From Onchidella celtica (Eukaryota; Mollusca; Gastropoda; Systellommatophora; Onchidiidae): a stretch of DNA of 64,000 nucleotides. This document shows, in pieces, positions 46,203-60,817 of this stretch. The first letter of the stretch is position 1. Every line of letters starts with the position of its first letter. A program made the translations under genes and the position numbers. The notes beneath the pieces were generated by a model. It saw only the letters and a list, made by a program, of their open reading frames with translations, did no database searches and was not told the DNA's origin. Where the stretch lies: the NCBI GenBank assembly GCA_963931925.1, contig OZ007569.1, positions 69,017,920-69,081,919 of the forward strand, written 5' to 3'.

Positions 46203-49200
46203 GTAGGCCCGTGTTGGAATTTTTTTTTTTTTGCTATTATCAGTCTCTGTCCTTCATTTCTGGGCATTGTGGGCATTTTCCTCTTCTGTGTTCCGTCACA
46301 AATGCGAGACTGCAACTCTCTTTCTTACATATTATGATTTGCATCGATCCATGTTACACCCAGCTACAGAATCATAGCCTTCATCACAAGGCTTTTTAAT
46401 TAGGCGGGGATGTTCAGTCTTGGGAGATACTAGGTGCAGATGCTTACAAATTATGTTTCTTGCACTGAACACTTTCGAAACATGAATCCAACGCTCCTCA
46501 TTGCTTTCTAGGCCGCTTTCTATTCACTTGATTTGGAAATGCCAACCTTATTGTGCTTTTTAGCCAGCAGTTAAGTTTTCGCAGATAGGCAAACATCCTT
46601 GACAAAGCTGTCGCCCTCTTCTTTGTTTCCCAATTGTGGTTGAAGTTTCGATGTCTGAATCCACGGAGACAATGGCCGTTCGTTTACCATAATGCATGTC
46701 GTGTTCTCGCCTTTGGGCCAGCAATCTTTTGATAAAGACGTCCACGATTTGCTGCTGTGCAAAACTTTGTGTTTTTAATAAATCCAACAGCGACTTCCTG
46801 AATGGTAATACGTTTCAGGCAAACACTATAGTGCCCTATAGCTTTAATACTGTATCACAAAGGGCACCCAAACATTGCATGCCACGTGGCACCGCTCACA
46901 CCGAGCACTGAGACATTTTGCGTTCACGGTTTCGTGGACACCACCAAAGGTAATCTAAATGTTGTCCGGCCGTCTAGGACTTCAGGTCCTTTCAGGTCCG
47001 TCTGAACAGGTGTTTGGGTAAGTGTTTGGCTACGATGTGACAGGGAATTCTTGGCCGCCAGCGATGGTGATACCCTAGAGCCCCGTGCCAATTGCGACGG
47101 GCCTGCACTGTTACCCGACCTGGACTACTATCATAACCGACATTTTTGTTTATTTGACAGATATTCAATAGTCTATGGCTGTTAATAGGGCTCATCCATT
47201 CATTCCTATCCAACCTTGGTGCCCTCCGATTCTTCTATTGGCCAGACACTGCCAAAACTGACTTGACCCTAAAACTCAGTAGAAGTGTTGAATGTAAAAT
47301 ATTACTGAACGAGATTCAAAATTCACAATGTTCGATACCGTACCCTGAGAGTAGTCTGTTTGAGACCTGTTCGAAACATGGAAACTGTCTAATTATTAAA
47401 GTTTTCAGTCCAACATGCATTTGGTTTCCTGCATGTCTCACAAAAACAGTGCCGCATCCGCCTCTGATCTCTGAACTGTACTGTTTCACAGATTTCGAAC
47501 TTGGAAAACCGCACTGAGCCAACGAGACGCGCCTTCATCTCTGACTAAACTAATTTCCCTGCATAGGACTGAAAAAGGTGAGCATAATTATGTCGTATGT
47601 CTACAAGATTGTCCTGTCATAATGCTTTGCTTTAACTGGGCGGGGGGGGGGGGGGGGAGAGAATATGATATAAATGGAGGTTCTACTACAGGGCGTTATG
47701 TAAATTCAAGTTGCAAAACAGGGAAACATACTGTTTTCACCTAAAGTTTTGCATAACCGTATAAAGTTGTGGGTTTTGTATTATGGACATTGAGGATAAT
47801 TAGTTTCAAACTTGAGCCCTACTTTTTCCATGTAGTATTTTTACTTATCATTTGCATTCATTATAATGGCGGGGCCTACCGATGCGTCACGCGGGTGGCG
47901 CCCACGGCGCCTCTGGAATGCAGAGTATCCCCAGTATCGATTACTGTTAAGAAGGATATCCGTATTCGGCATGAATCATTTTCGGTGCTAAAGTAGGATT
48001 ATGCCCTTTCTTCATCTTCAAACAGGGTCGCTTGTGATAAGCGTCATAGCCAAAATCCTTCATTGCTCGCGTCGATTCGATTCACCGCCAGTCACCATTT
48101 CGTCGAAGCAAGATCGCGTCGCATTTTTGTTATCTCCCTTGAAATAATTCAAAAGTATTAGAAACGAATCCGGCAAAACGCATTCACAATTTTAACTTAC
48201 AAAGGCGCCAAAAAATGTCAGAATGTGAAATAGGAACAATTTTACGCACCGTTGAAGCACAAAACAAATTTGGAAATGGAATTTTAGAATATATCGCCAT
48301 CTAAAAAAGAGGAGGAAATTTAGAAACATTATTAGAATTGTAGACACATAGGCCTCCCTTGAGAGCTATTTCGGAAAAAAAGCAGAAACGGCGTCTCTTC
48401 TTCCGTTGATTAAATGTGAGAAAAAGGAATCCGCCGCAGATCTTGGTTCAAGATATAGGGTGTGTTAAGCCCTTGTCGCCAGTGTAATAGTCTGTGGCCA
48501 CCTGTTGTATTCCAGCCAAAGAGCTTAGAAGAATAACTTGAGTGCGCAATGTTTCTTGAATAGTTTCCTAATCTAACATGGCCGACAGTGGTAGCCAACT
48601 GAGGGCAGTCTGTCGGTTATTAGGACACTCTAATGTACGAGTGGCAGTGACAGTCGCTTGCAAAATGATCCTCAATAATGACAAATCGACTTCTAGAAAT
48701 TTTTGTGTTTATTGGTGGGGATAAGACTAAATGCACTGCCTAGGCGATGCATGAATTTTGCATTTTTTGTCTCTTTTTTTCCAATAAGATAGGAAGCAAG
48801 CGTTCTGGCTCTCATTTGTTCACGATGATTACCTGAAATTTGACCTAACACAAATTCTTCAGAATCAATTACCTGAGTGGAAATAAATAAAAAAAAAAAA
48901 AGTGAACAGGCATGAAATTTGGTCTGGTCAAGTAGTAAAGTAATGCCGGTGGGTAATTTTAAGAGCAGCGTTTTGTCCTTGAAGTTGGCAAAGTCATGAA
49001 CACTATATTTTTGGTGAAGTAAAAATTGTTGGACATTATAAACTAAATAAACGGTGAGGACAATAGGAACACACATACAAGAATAGCAAGAGTAAAAAAA
49101 AAAAAAAATAAATAAATAAGAGGGAGGAGTATAAGTGTAACGAAACAGTAACTTAGGTTTACAGCTGACCTGCCATTTGCAGTGTTTTTTCATGATAAAC

Positions 49201-51959
49201 AGCCAAACACAGTCTACTGGAGAAGAAAGAGAAGTGTTTTGGTCAGTCGGTATCAAGTTCCTCAACGGATTTGCTTTCCCCAGTTTCTCACCCTTAAAAT
49301 TCTTGCTTTCGTGTTTTACCATTTTGAGGACCGCCGCGTGGGATGACAGTACCATGTTATTAAAAATATTCTAAAGCTCAAAATCGGTTAATGAACAACA
49401 GATGAAAAGAAGTGACCATCTTTGTCCCTGAGTAACTAATGGCGACAGGTGACATTCCCGGTTAATGAAAGAAATTGAGTAACCATGGATACCTGGCATA
49501 CCCGTGCTACATGGCGATTGTTTACAACAGGTCGCAGTTGAACTAGGTGTGAGCTTTAGACGATAGTTGGCAAAAAAAGAAACATTTTATGCCTTTTTCT
49601 TTGATATCTCCATTTTTTAAGTGTCTGATGAAGGTCCTCGAGACAGAAAACTTTGCTTGTCTTAAAGTAGTCGTTTTTTGTTTTTTATTTTTATGTAATG
49701 CTGATTTTCGCGAGGCTGTTCTCTGCCTACAACCCCCACCCCCTTGTTTTTTTTCATTTCGGTGGTCTGAAACCACTTGAGGCCAGAGAGCTTATGATAA
49801 GTAAAAATCTAAACCAAGATTTAGTATGCTGCGCACGTCGTTCCTACAATGAAGGACACATGCGCCGGATTGAACGCTCTTGAAAAGCATTTAAATAAAA
49901 ACTATAACGAATCGGAAAATATATATTTTCTGGAAAACAGAAGCATCGGCATTGGTAATAGTCAATTGTCTTGTTATGATCCGAGTATCGATTGTAAGTG
50001 ATATTTTTAAAAAAATGAAGCTAATCCTTTTTTTGCGGTTCTATTATCGGCAAATATAGATGATTATTTCAACTGAACAGTAAAAAGACAGATTGACATT
50101 CCCCATTGTCCATTCTATTGATTCATTTCTTTCGCCACCTGCTAATCATCCAAAAAAGGCCGGGGAAAATCCCCACGTTCCCAGGGCATGATAATGTGTT
50201 GACAGGTACTGACAATTATGAAAATATAGCCAAAATTTCATACATTAATATATATTCTGCCATTGAAAATCCCTTCATGGTTATGACGGGCAGAACACTC
50301 AGACTCAAAGCATTTCTGCATCATCTAATAGCAAGGCCTTCGGTACAAGCACTGCCTTTACTTGGCTCTTAGTTGCGCAAGGTCAGGGAATTAATAGCGG
50401 AACGCGCCATGTTGTACACTTCGCGCCGTAATTTTTACTATTAGTTGAGTCATTTAGGACTAAAAAGTCTATGAATTGTGCACATCTTCGTATAGGCACT
50501 TGACTTCAAAATACTACAAAATATGATATAGAACCACTCAAATAACGAGAGAGAAACCATTTGTAGTTAACCGAAATTTTTATGTAGGCATATGTAAAAC
50601 AGGAACACCGCCAAGCCTAAGTACTGCATAGTATGTACAAAATATTTACAAACAAAAATTAAAAATGACCCCGCATATAATACATTGCACACTTAGCATA
50701 GCTCATCAAAATATCTTTGAAATGTTTGGAGCGTAGTGAAAACATTTGTCCTTCCTATTTCAGTCTGAAGGTTCTCATTTTGTTGTGGGTATGGGTCGAC
50801 TGGTATTTTCATGTCCGCAGAGTTCTGGAATAATATGGTTTGGCTGTAATTTGAATGGGAATGTTCTTTGACTAAGTTCATAGATCAGAGTTTTAGTTTC
50901 TATAATGACCTCTGGTCAGTTGGACAATCACTTCACTTACTTTATGGTCAGCAAGTCATGCCTTGTTTATTAACATTTGATTTTACATGTCGCGAAACTA
51001 ACAAAACATTTCTAGCCTTCCAGAGGGTGGTGAAGTTTAGCGTTTGTCAAAAGCAGTCAGTTGTGTGGCCTGTGGTCAGTCTGGCCACAAAAATTATATG
51101 TGTACATACTGCTCATTTTCAATTTGAAATCTTAATATCGAATATGGAAAATATCAACGATTCGCAGTTTTGGTATTGTAATGACCACAGGTCAGTTTGA
51201 AGGTCATTTTTGAAAAGTTAAACAGTCATTGTAAAAGGACTGTGGGGCATGACTGTGCCTGTTAAAAATTAAAAAAAAAAAAACATCTTTTCTTTCCTTT
51301 TCTTTTCTAGCCCAGAATCGATGTCATTCACAATACAAAGAGATAATTATAGTGGTCATTTTGAGATGATAAGGTGGATCTAATATAAAGTATCTTATGC
51401 CCACCTGCAATAATTATGTAAAGTGTATTGCTTTTACCATCAAAATGCACAATTTCTGTCCTAACTGACTCAACTGCTTGGGGGCAGGCGAGCAAACGTG
51501 TTTTATGTATTTTTTTTTCTTCATTTTTCACAAATCGATGATATCAAACGTTTTCAGCGGTCCTTTCGTAAAACGTTTTTCTATCTATTTGAATCGAAAT
51601 CATTCCTGTGTTATCATTAGACTGTCAAATCTTGTTCATAATTTTTATGTCCTCCACTTCACATTGCTATTATAACATTTCAAAGAAATATTAATTACAA
51701 AGATCACTGCCAACATTTAAAGACAAAAAATGTTTGCTTTTCATGTTACATTTTTGTATTACTTCACACACAAATATTTCAAAGTAATTATTGTGTCTGA
51801 AAGAAAATACTTCTGGCTCATTCTGCTTCTTTGCCTGTAATTGTGATGCATCGTATGTGTAGGTTTTATCTCAAACAATGATAGTCATCTGTCGATAGTT
51901 ATCAACAATGATAGTTATCACGAATCAATGATAGTCATCTGTCTTAACGACCTAGATAC
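46203..51959. other. Intergenic, no supported gene
   Basis: G-run at 47640-47658, and a TTATCTCCCTTG motif near 48130 of the kind common in mollusc repeats. A 220-codon minus-strand ORF (48693-49355) has homopolymer-encoded Phe runs, no domain and no homology that I recognise. Direct copies of CAATGATAGTCATCTGTC lie near 51877 and 51926. Confidence 0.45.
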
Positions 51960-54900
51960 TATACAACAACGGTTTACCCTTCAAACCCAACAAAACTCTG
52001 TGAGTGCCAACGGCTTCGGGCGGATGAGCACCTTGGTGAGCAGGGTACGAGTCTTACCCTTGGGAGAGGAAATGCAACCAAAAAGCAAAACTCCCCTCTC
52101 TCCTCTCTCTCTCTCCTTCTCTCTGCTTCCCCATGAGTTTTGCTGTGACAGGACAGACTGAGCTCTCTAGTCTTGGTTGACAATCAGTCTAGGAGGTGAA
52201 GCCCCGATAGGCAGACAGATGGAAGATCTCCTCTGTGCTGGCAGCTTCTGCAGCTTGGCTGATTCTGAACGTACTGGCATCTGCTTTTCCTTCAGATTAA
52301 ATTGGCAAAGCCGAGAGGGAGTCATTGAAGTTGGGCATAGCAGTGGCTTCAAATGGTCCTGCCCAGGCTATTGCAGTTAACCCCCCCCCCCTTTTTTTCC
52401 CCCAAATGGAGAGGACACTTCATCCTTGCTAACTGCCTGGGAACAACACGGATGGTGGCAGTTACGGGTTATAAGCCTGCTCCAATTGGCGTAAGAGCAG
52501 GCGCCACGGGCCACTATCGACGGTGGGAGGAGTCACCGCACTCCACTGGTCAGCTATCGCCCGCCTTAGCTGGGCAGCCCCCAGCCAGTAAGGTGCTGAC
52601 CCGCCACAGTTTGTTTGGCTCATCGGATGAGTGGGCCTAGGCCAAAAGCCGAAAGGCAGACTGCAAAACATTCACCAGGCAATAACAAAAGAAATCAAGC
52701 AACTCTCCGGCTTGGAAGCTGGAGTGTCCGGACTATGTGTCCTGGGATGACAGACGACAACGGTGACATTGACAAGACAAGAACCATCAGAAGGACAGCT
52801 CTGATAGATCTAGAACTGAAGAAATTGAATGTGGACATTGTTGCCCTTCAGGAAACCAGACTCGCAGATGCAGGCTCCATTAAAGAACCAAACTACACAT
52901 TCTTTTGGCAAGGTAAAAGAGCAGACGAAAAACGTATCCATGGAGTCGGTTTTGCGGTTAGAAACAGTCTGACCAAATTGATTGAAACACCTGTTGGAAA
53001 GTCAGAGCGCATTATCATGTTGAAATTGAAAACCGCCAAATCATCTGCTAACATCATCAGCGCTTATGCACCTACACCGGTATCCACTTCAGAAGACAAA
53101 GACCACTTTTACGATGCATTACTTCAGACTGTTAAAGAAATTCCTGCATCAGAAGACCTGTTCTTACTTGGAGATTTCAATGCTAGAGTGGGCAAAGAGA
53201 ACACCAGCTGGCCTGACTGCCTAGGACATCAGGGCATAGGGAAGATGAATGAAAATGGCCAGCGCCTGCTAGAGTTTTGCGCTCAGAATCAACTCTGCAT
53301 CACCAATACCTACTTTGCTGGAAAAGTCTGCCACAAGGTGTCATGGAAACGCCCTAGATCAGGACACTGGCACCAGCTAGATCTAGCCTTGGTCAGGAGG
53401 AAAAAACTCAACACAATCCGAAGAACCCGTACATACCACAGTGCTGACTGCAACTCTGATCATTCCCTTGTAATCTGTCTGGCAAAAATTGTTACCAAAA
53501 CAGTCCATTGCAGGAAAAACAACTCTAAACCAAAGATCAACACACATAACGCAAAGAACGAGAGCGTGCAGCAGGAGTTTGTCAAGACCTTTGAACTCTC
53601 AATGTTTGGGAAATCCAAACCTGAAAATGTCCAAGACACCTGGAACCAACTGAAGACAGGAATTCACGAATCAGCAATATCCACTTTTGGCTCAAAGAAA
53701 CCATCGAACAAGGACTGGTTCCAAGAAAATGCTGAAGTCTTACTTCCGATAATTGAAACCAAGAATGCTGCCCATCTAGATTATATCAAGAACCCATGTG
53801 ATAGTACAAAACAGAAATTAATTAACGCCAAGAGCAATGCACAGAAAGCTACCAGACGCTGTGTAAATCAATATTGGACAAAGCTCTGCACTGCCATTCA
53901 GGCTGCTTCAGATATAGGGAACCTGAAAGTCATGTACGACGGTCTGAAGACAGCGCTGGGTCCTACAGCAAACAAGATTGCCCCACTGAAATCTCAGAGC
54001 GGAGATCCTATCACTGACAAAAACCAACAGATGGCACGCTGGGTGGAGCACTATTCAGATCTTTACTCCAAGGAAACAAACATCAACACGGAGGTGCTTC
54101 AAAATGCACCAAGCATGGAAACCATGGAAGAACTGGACACAGAACCCACATTGCAAGAACTTAGAAAGGCAATTGTCAGACTACCCAGCGGCAAAGCACC
54201 TGGAAATGATGGCATCCCAGGCGAAGTACTGAAGTACGGAAAAGACACTCTTCTACCACATCTTTATGAGCTACTACTACAATGCTGGAGACAACGTGAG
54301 ATTCCCCAGGACATGAGAGACGCTAACATCGTGACCCTCTACAAGAACAAAGGAGACAAAGGAGATTGCAATAATTATAGAGGAATCTCACTCCTCAGCA
54401 TAACTGGGAAGACCATCGCAAGGGTAATACTACCACGTCTGCAAGTCCTGGCAAACAGAGTCTACCCTGAATCACAGTGTGGGTTTCGAGCTGGCCGATC
54501 AACAATCGACATGATATTCTCCTTACGGCAGCTCCAAGAGAAATGTAGAGAGCAAAACAAACCATTGCATCTAGTTTTCGTAGATTTGACCAAGGCATTT
54601 GACACCGTCAGCAGATCTGGCCTCTTCGCTGTCTTGAAACAGATCGGATGCCCACCAGTTCTCCTTAGCCTCATCATATCCTTCCACAGCAACATGAAAG
54701 CAACAGTACAGTTCGATGGTACTGTGTCCGACAGCTTCGAGATGAATAGCGGTGTCAAACAAGGCTGTGTACTTGCCCCCACCCTCTTTGGGATCTTCTT
54801 CTCAGTGCTTCTCAGCTGTGCTTTCAAGGATTCAGAGGATGGAGTGTACCTTCACACAAGATCCGATGGAAAGCTATTCAACTTGTCAAGGCTTAAGGCA

Positions 54901-55960
54901 AAGACTAGGTTAGACAGTTGCTTATTAAAGAGCATTTATTCGCTGATGATGCAGCACTTGTGGCCCATGATGAGGAGACACTACAACGGCTGATGGATCG
55001 CCTGTCATCTGCATGCGAGGCCTTCGCACTCACCGTCAGTGTCAAGAAAACAGTCGTGCTGGTGCAAGGCGTCTCCCAAGAGCCGACGATCACACTCAAC
55101 GAAAAACCATTAGAAGTGGTGAGTAAATTCACATACCTTGGGTCAACAGTAACATCTAATCAGTCCTTGGATGATGAACTTGATATCCAGATCGGGAAAG
55201 CAGCCACCACTTTCAGCAGATTGATGAAGAGAGCTTGGAACAACACACGGCTCACAATGAAGACCAAGATGCTGATTTACAGAGCATGCATACCTAGCAC
55301 TCTGATGTATGGTGCAGAAACATGGACAACCTATGCTCATCAAGAGAAGAGATTGAACAGTTTCCACCTGAGATGTCTTCGCCGCATTCTGAACATCAAG
55401 TGGCAGGACAAAGTCACAAATGCAGAAGTCCTGGAAAAAGCCAAACTACCAAGTCTCACAGCTCTCCTGAAGCAACGCAGATTGCGATGGCTAGGCCACG
55501 TCAGACGAATGGAGGACGGGCGCATACCCAAAGACATGCTGTATGGAGAACTGAAGGAAGGCTCAAGACCAAAAGGACGCCCAAAGCTCCGGTTCAAGGA
55601 TGCATGCAAACGTGACATGAAGTCTTTCCAGATCAATGACGGAAACTGGGAATGCACAGCAGAAGAAAGAGACGCATGGCGACACCAACTACGCCAAGGA
55701 ATGAAACATCATGATGCAGACTGGCTAAACAACATGAAGCATAAAAGAGAACGGAACAGGAAAGAAGACAGAAATGTTGAAACATCAGGAACATTTACAT
55801 GTGACAACTGCCAGAGAGTGTGCAGGTCTCGGATAGGACTCTCCAGCCACAGAAGAAGATGCACTTAGATTAACCGATGTGCTTCATAGTTTGTTTTTAT
55901 GTGAGTTTGTGTGTATAAATGCTTCTTCGTGTGTCTGTGTGTATGCATGTGTTAACCACA
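51960..55960 (+). mobile_element. Near-complete non-LTR retrotransposon (LINE)
   Basis: About 4 kb, comprising a less AT-rich 5' UTR of about 0.65 kb, one long endonuclease-RT reading frame with a frameshift, and a short 3' UTR. The outer boundaries are estimates, since no target duplication or tail was recognised. The 5' UTR appears present, so the insertion may be full length. The architecture (AP endonuclease, RT, C-terminal CCHC-like finger) is of the RTE/CR1-like type seen in 'craniofacial development protein 2-like' annotations. The clade is not resolved. Confidence 0.85.
52627..55868 (+). pseudogene. LINE endonuclease-reverse transcriptase, one frameshift
   Basis: The first frame runs to 54993 and the second, correct, frame covers 54909-55868. 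Numbered from the TTG codon at 52615, the AP endonuclease spans about 31-290: LQETR (E80), LLGDFNAR (D187) and NSDHS (D282/H283). RT spans about 515 onward: LPSGKAPGNDG, NNYRGISLLS, FVDLTKAFD (D657) and GVKQGCVLAP. At about 54907-54909 one base appears lost, and FADD, the second catalytic motif, is read in the other frame. The second part then has YLGS, YGAETW, RWLGHVRRMEDGRIP and a terminal C-x2-C-x12-H-x4-C finger. Endonuclease nicks DNA and RT copies the RNA at the nick. The ATG at 52627 is the first ATG in frame, in a weak context. Confidence 0.88.
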
Positions 55961-58348
55961 CGACATTGTTTAAGTTGCCCCCTTTTACATGCTGCAATGT
56001 CCACCATCTCACGTAGATGTACGGATGCCATATACATATATACATACCCTTCCATACCGTTCAGCTAATAACAAAACGTCAAATTCCACACACTTCTTAG
56101 TGACGGTCATGTTCAGGATCCCGTGGCACTAGATGCATGACATAGCATTGTTGTACAAGATTCATTTAATCATTGTTAATAATCTATTAGTACGTGCAAC
56201 TGGCTATCCCGAAAAAAAGAAAAACGTTTTCAGGACACTATTCTCCTACGTTCTCTAAACAAATTGACCAACGTGCGAACTTTCTGAATTTTCACTGCCG
56301 CGAATAGGAATTCAGAATATCACCTGGGGTGGTATGGGTATAATATAGCATGAATGGGAGAGATAGGCTGGACGATTAGCTGGTTTAGAGAAGTTACTAT
56401 ATTAATACATTTTAAAAAAAAATTCGCTTCCATTGCTGTATCCCTTTATTCAAACCTACATTAGAAACACTCAAATAACCGTTAAATTTCATACTTAAGA
56501 ATGGTCCAATCATTTTATTGATGATTGCATTCAAAATAACGTATAAAGTTCATATAACTATCAGGTGGTAAAAAGTTAATAATACGAAAACCATGGCGTC
56601 GACTGCGAAGATTCTAAAGATAGTTAGTCTGCTGACATAGTGAAAAAGTACCAGCTATCCCCTAAATATGTCTTCTTCTTTGTTATTGAAATTATTCCCC
56701 CTCCCTTGGAAGAAAAAGTTTCAACTGGCAATAAAATCGTGATCCATTTTCTTGAGCATAATTATTATTATTACTTCAATGGCGCAGCTCTAGAATTTTC
56801 GTCGTTGCAGCTGACCCTTTTCTTAACTGTGTAGTGCACCTTGAACCGGGTCCGGGGTATTTGTCAAGGTGAAGTGATTTTGACGAAACCTATGGGCTAA
56901 ACTGAGAACGAAGCAAAGTAATTGTACCCGCTACAATAAAATGCATTATTGGGGTTGCATCGCCTGAGTCGATTACCATTATTGTCGTGAGAGCAGCATG
57001 AGAAATAAAATCTGATCTACATTTTATTGAATGACGTTTTGCTTTCATTCACATGTACTGGGAAAACTCGTAATGTACACACAGCTCACCGGTTATTGAT
57101 TTTAATATAAAGTTGTGAAACGATCTCTCTGCATTTTCCTGCACATTTAAATGAGAAAATATATTTTAGTTAAGGCAAAATGGTTTAGACAGCCATATCA
57201 AATTTGGAAAAATGGATTTATCAAGGAGCGAAGTTATCTTGAAAAATATAGTCTATTTAATTCTGCGAGGAAAACAATCCAAAAGCTGTCGATAAGGATT
57301 TACCTAAGGCAATAAAGCGCATTTGATTTGCTACACGTATCATGGTTCTCGAAATTTCAGTGTGGTCCATGTCCAGATTTTGAATAGTCTTCTTTGGTAA
57401 CTAGCGTCATTCTGCCATATCAAACGATTAAATAACAAACAGGGAAATACAAATTTGGAAATTTGAAGGTGGTTATGGTCGCCGATTGGTGGAGTAGGAG
57501 GGAGCCTCATTATCATCTTACACGATGTCATCCACCCGTGGAATAAAACCCTAATTACGACAGCTTCAGAACTTTATTGGTGATAAAAAAACAAAAAAAC
57601 TCCCTTTTGTAATATCGGCACGGGCGGGATAATTATGTGATGCTGGATGGAAAGAAAAATATGTACTGTAAGTAGAAAACAACTAGTCACACGAGTCGTT
57701 GAAATAGAGTAAGGCACAGCAAAATATTGACAAGGTAGATATGAGCTATGTCATTTCCTGGAGGAGAGGGTGTATCGGCGCTCCGGATACGAGATATCAT
57801 TACAGGGTCGGAAATTGGTCTTCACGCGACTATTCAGTTTGTGGAACTCATAAAGTCCTTCACACCCCTTTTCCACTTTAATTGTTGATCAGCTATTTAT
57901 ATTGACTGAATGTTGTTTTTTTTAACGGTGCATCAACTCATAATTCGTTAATTTTTCGCAACACACTAACAGAATGATAATTAATAATCAATAAAAAAGA
58001 AAAATCGCCTTATTTTTACAAGCCCTACCGCCGCCCAGGCATCTCTGATTTGTGTGGAATTTTAGACTGCCTTCCTTTGGATCTGTAGAAGGATCTTATT
58101 TAGAATTGGAGATTTAAAAAAGTGGGGAAGGATGTTTTTTTGTTTGCTTTGTGTAGCAAATTTAGCCCCCACCTCCCATCTCCCGCCCGTTATTCTTAAA
58201 TGCTCATACGCTCACGTGAACTTAATTTTTTTGTGCTGATTCTTCTATTTCTGAAATGGTTCCTTATGTCTATTATTATAATCCAGAACTGAAACGAAAA
58301 AACAGATTTATCCTAGATCCTGGGCAGGGCCGGAGACCTCTGACACTA
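55961..58348. other. Intergenic, nothing recognised
   Basis: AT-rich DNA with no supported ORF or repeat family. Confidence 0.5.
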
Positions 58349-58575
58349 TCTTACTATATTATAACGGAGCGAGAGAATGAAAATGTCAGCATCTAAAACT
58401 TTGCGCCTACACCATAAAAAAAATTATGAAACCTGGTGTACTGCATTAATTTTTGACAAAGAGTGGCGCGGACACATTCACTTTGAACAAAAATCAGTCT
58501 TTACTATTATTTATATTAACATTTTTGAGCCGCAAAAACTGACGCATTTTCCTCAAGTACCGCTGGAATAAAGTG
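58349..58575 (+). mobile_element. Helitron fragment (5' end only)
   Basis: Begins A|TCTTACTATATTATAACGG and aligns with the first 200 bp of 44981-45380 (shared AAAATTATGAAAC.TGGTGT, GGACACATTCA.TTTGAA and AAAAATCAGTCTT). No hairpin-CTAG end follows, so the copy is 3' truncated or diverged. Confidence 0.65.
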
Positions 58576-59147
58576 TATTTTTACTGAGTGCCTACTTTCA
58601 ACAGCCAAGCTCTACCGTGAAAGTTCCTATCACTCAACATACCATTTCTTTATCACTTTGTGTTCATTTTTAAGACAAAAAAAAACGACACGTGTATTAA
58701 TTCACTGCAATAACAATATTTTTTTCAGGACACTCAAATACACGTAGGGGTGAGCAAATGTTGAAGATGCACTTCTATCGCCTTCCTTCTGCTGAAGATG
58801 ATATGGCTGAACCAAAAAAAAGTGATAAAATATGATTAATTGTCACAAACGCCAAAAGTCTTCATATCTTACATCCCATATTTCTGTTTATCAGTCAATA
58901 AAAACAAGTATGCATTGATATATGTTGTGAAAGTACTTATTTGTTCCAGCTCCGCTTTTGGACAATAAGCAGTTACAATAAATGGGAACTGTGAAACAAC
59001 TTGATAAGTGCCACAAAACATTTCAAACAAGTGTCAAAGTGTACATTAATTTTGTTTTACCTCTTCTACATTCTAAAAAATCTCCAGTTTTGCAGAAAAT
59101 GGAGACAGAACAAACAACAACTAAGGACGCGATTTGTCAAAAAAAAA

Positions 59148-59180
<33 letters not shown>

Positions 59181-59189
59181 ATCAATAAG

Positions 59190-59236
<47 letters not shown>

Positions 59237-60817
59237 ATCAATAAATAAATCATGGTAATAAAATAAAATATGAGTACATGTTTTTTCTCTACTTCTCTAG
59301 AAAAGACAAATACACAAGTTGCCATGACAACATGAAAGCAAACATTGCTTAGATTCTTTTTTCTAATATGAATAACACTCATAATCATTGGTGAATCATA
59401 TACCTAGGAAGATAATAATATTACCAACACTAAGTCACTATTTTAACAACAAATACTACAAAGTGAATCAGATTATTCAAACCTAAATATAAAATGCGCA
59501 ACATTCAGGATAGACAAAAGAAAGATTATGTAATATAAAAAAAACAACAACAAAATTTAAGGCTGTGTTATTTAAACTATATTGACCGAGAAAGAGAAAG
59601 AGATAGAGACAGAGAGAGAAAGAGAGAAAGGAGGGGGGGGGGGAGGAGGCGGGAGAGCAAACTGACTCAATTAATTTTTAGTAACACCTGATATGGCAAG
59701 TTCATAGACAAAATCATTCCCCAGATGTGGGAACTAATTCCAGTTTGCCTTTTCTTAATAAAGTAGACACATAATACAGTCTAATACAAAACATGCTGCA
59801 GTTTTTAACTTAAAACCATTTGGACGAAAAGAACAGCTTCGAAACAGCACGAAACGCTGGGGCGGACATAACAAATTGAACAAGTTTCAGAATTTGAAAT
59901 TATGAATGAACAACATGCAAATAAAGTCACAAAACGTGCGGTAGAAATAATGTTTGATGCTAGAGAAAATTACGAAAGACAAGAAATTGAACCCCATCCC
60001 CCACCCTTTTTGTTTTGTTTTGGAAACGCCCCCTATGTTTTATAACTACACAAAACAGTGAAGAGTGTTGACAACCCAATAACGCAAGAGCAACTTCCAT
60101 GAAAAGCTGATATAACTCCCGTTTCGACTGTCCCCTACAGATGAAGTAGTTTTTTTCTATATCCTTTCTGTTTCACCTGCTTATTTTTATTCTGTTCTCT
60201 TTTTATGCTAAATTTTCCTTCTGAACCACGACTCCTTATTGATAGATAGAATGTATGTTACCAACCAGAATTTTCAAAATGTCCATTGACACCTAATAAG
60301 ATGTATATGTGAAAATGTCACAAGTCTATATAGATCGGTTCGTTCAGAAGACGTGGTACAAAATCTCATTATTAAAATAACTGAACCTGACCTTGCCATA
60401 CAACGATCCCTCTGAAAATGACACAAATTAGACATTCTTAAGGTCTTGCAGTGATAAACTAAATCATCTGGGTCACAAATCTTAATGAGTATCTAAATTC
60501 GAAGTATAATCATGAAATAAACAAAAATGTATTTATGTTTTAACAAATGAAAGAGAAACGGCACAACATTGATATGAGTAGTTGTGCTGTTCAGACACTC
60601 TTATGTTTGAATACAAGTCAATTCTTGAAGTAATATTTGTATTATAACCAGTGTCATTAATAACAGCTTTATAATCGTGGTCGAACTTTCCGAAATTGAA
60701 CATACGAGATGCTTTCTGTGTTTGAGTGTCGTTTGTATTTATTTGTTCGTGGGACAGACAGGCAGTGAACACTTGTACATCTGAAAATTACGGAGTGTAA
60801 TGAAGCTTTAAATAACG
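58576..60817. other. Intergenic with (AAAT)n
   Basis: (AAAT)n with minor variants at about 59146-59250, and GA- and G-rich tract at 59586-59654. No supported gene. Confidence 0.55.

Noticed and set aside
46560..47517. Several 60-84-codon ORFs after the candidate promoter
   Set aside because: None has splice-site-flanked coding bias or a recognisable motif; they lie on both strands and overlap.
48693..49355. 220-codon minus-strand ORF
   Set aside because: It is long for chance but contains Phe runs from homopolymer tracts and no domain I recognise, with no conserved neighbour. I list it as unsupported.
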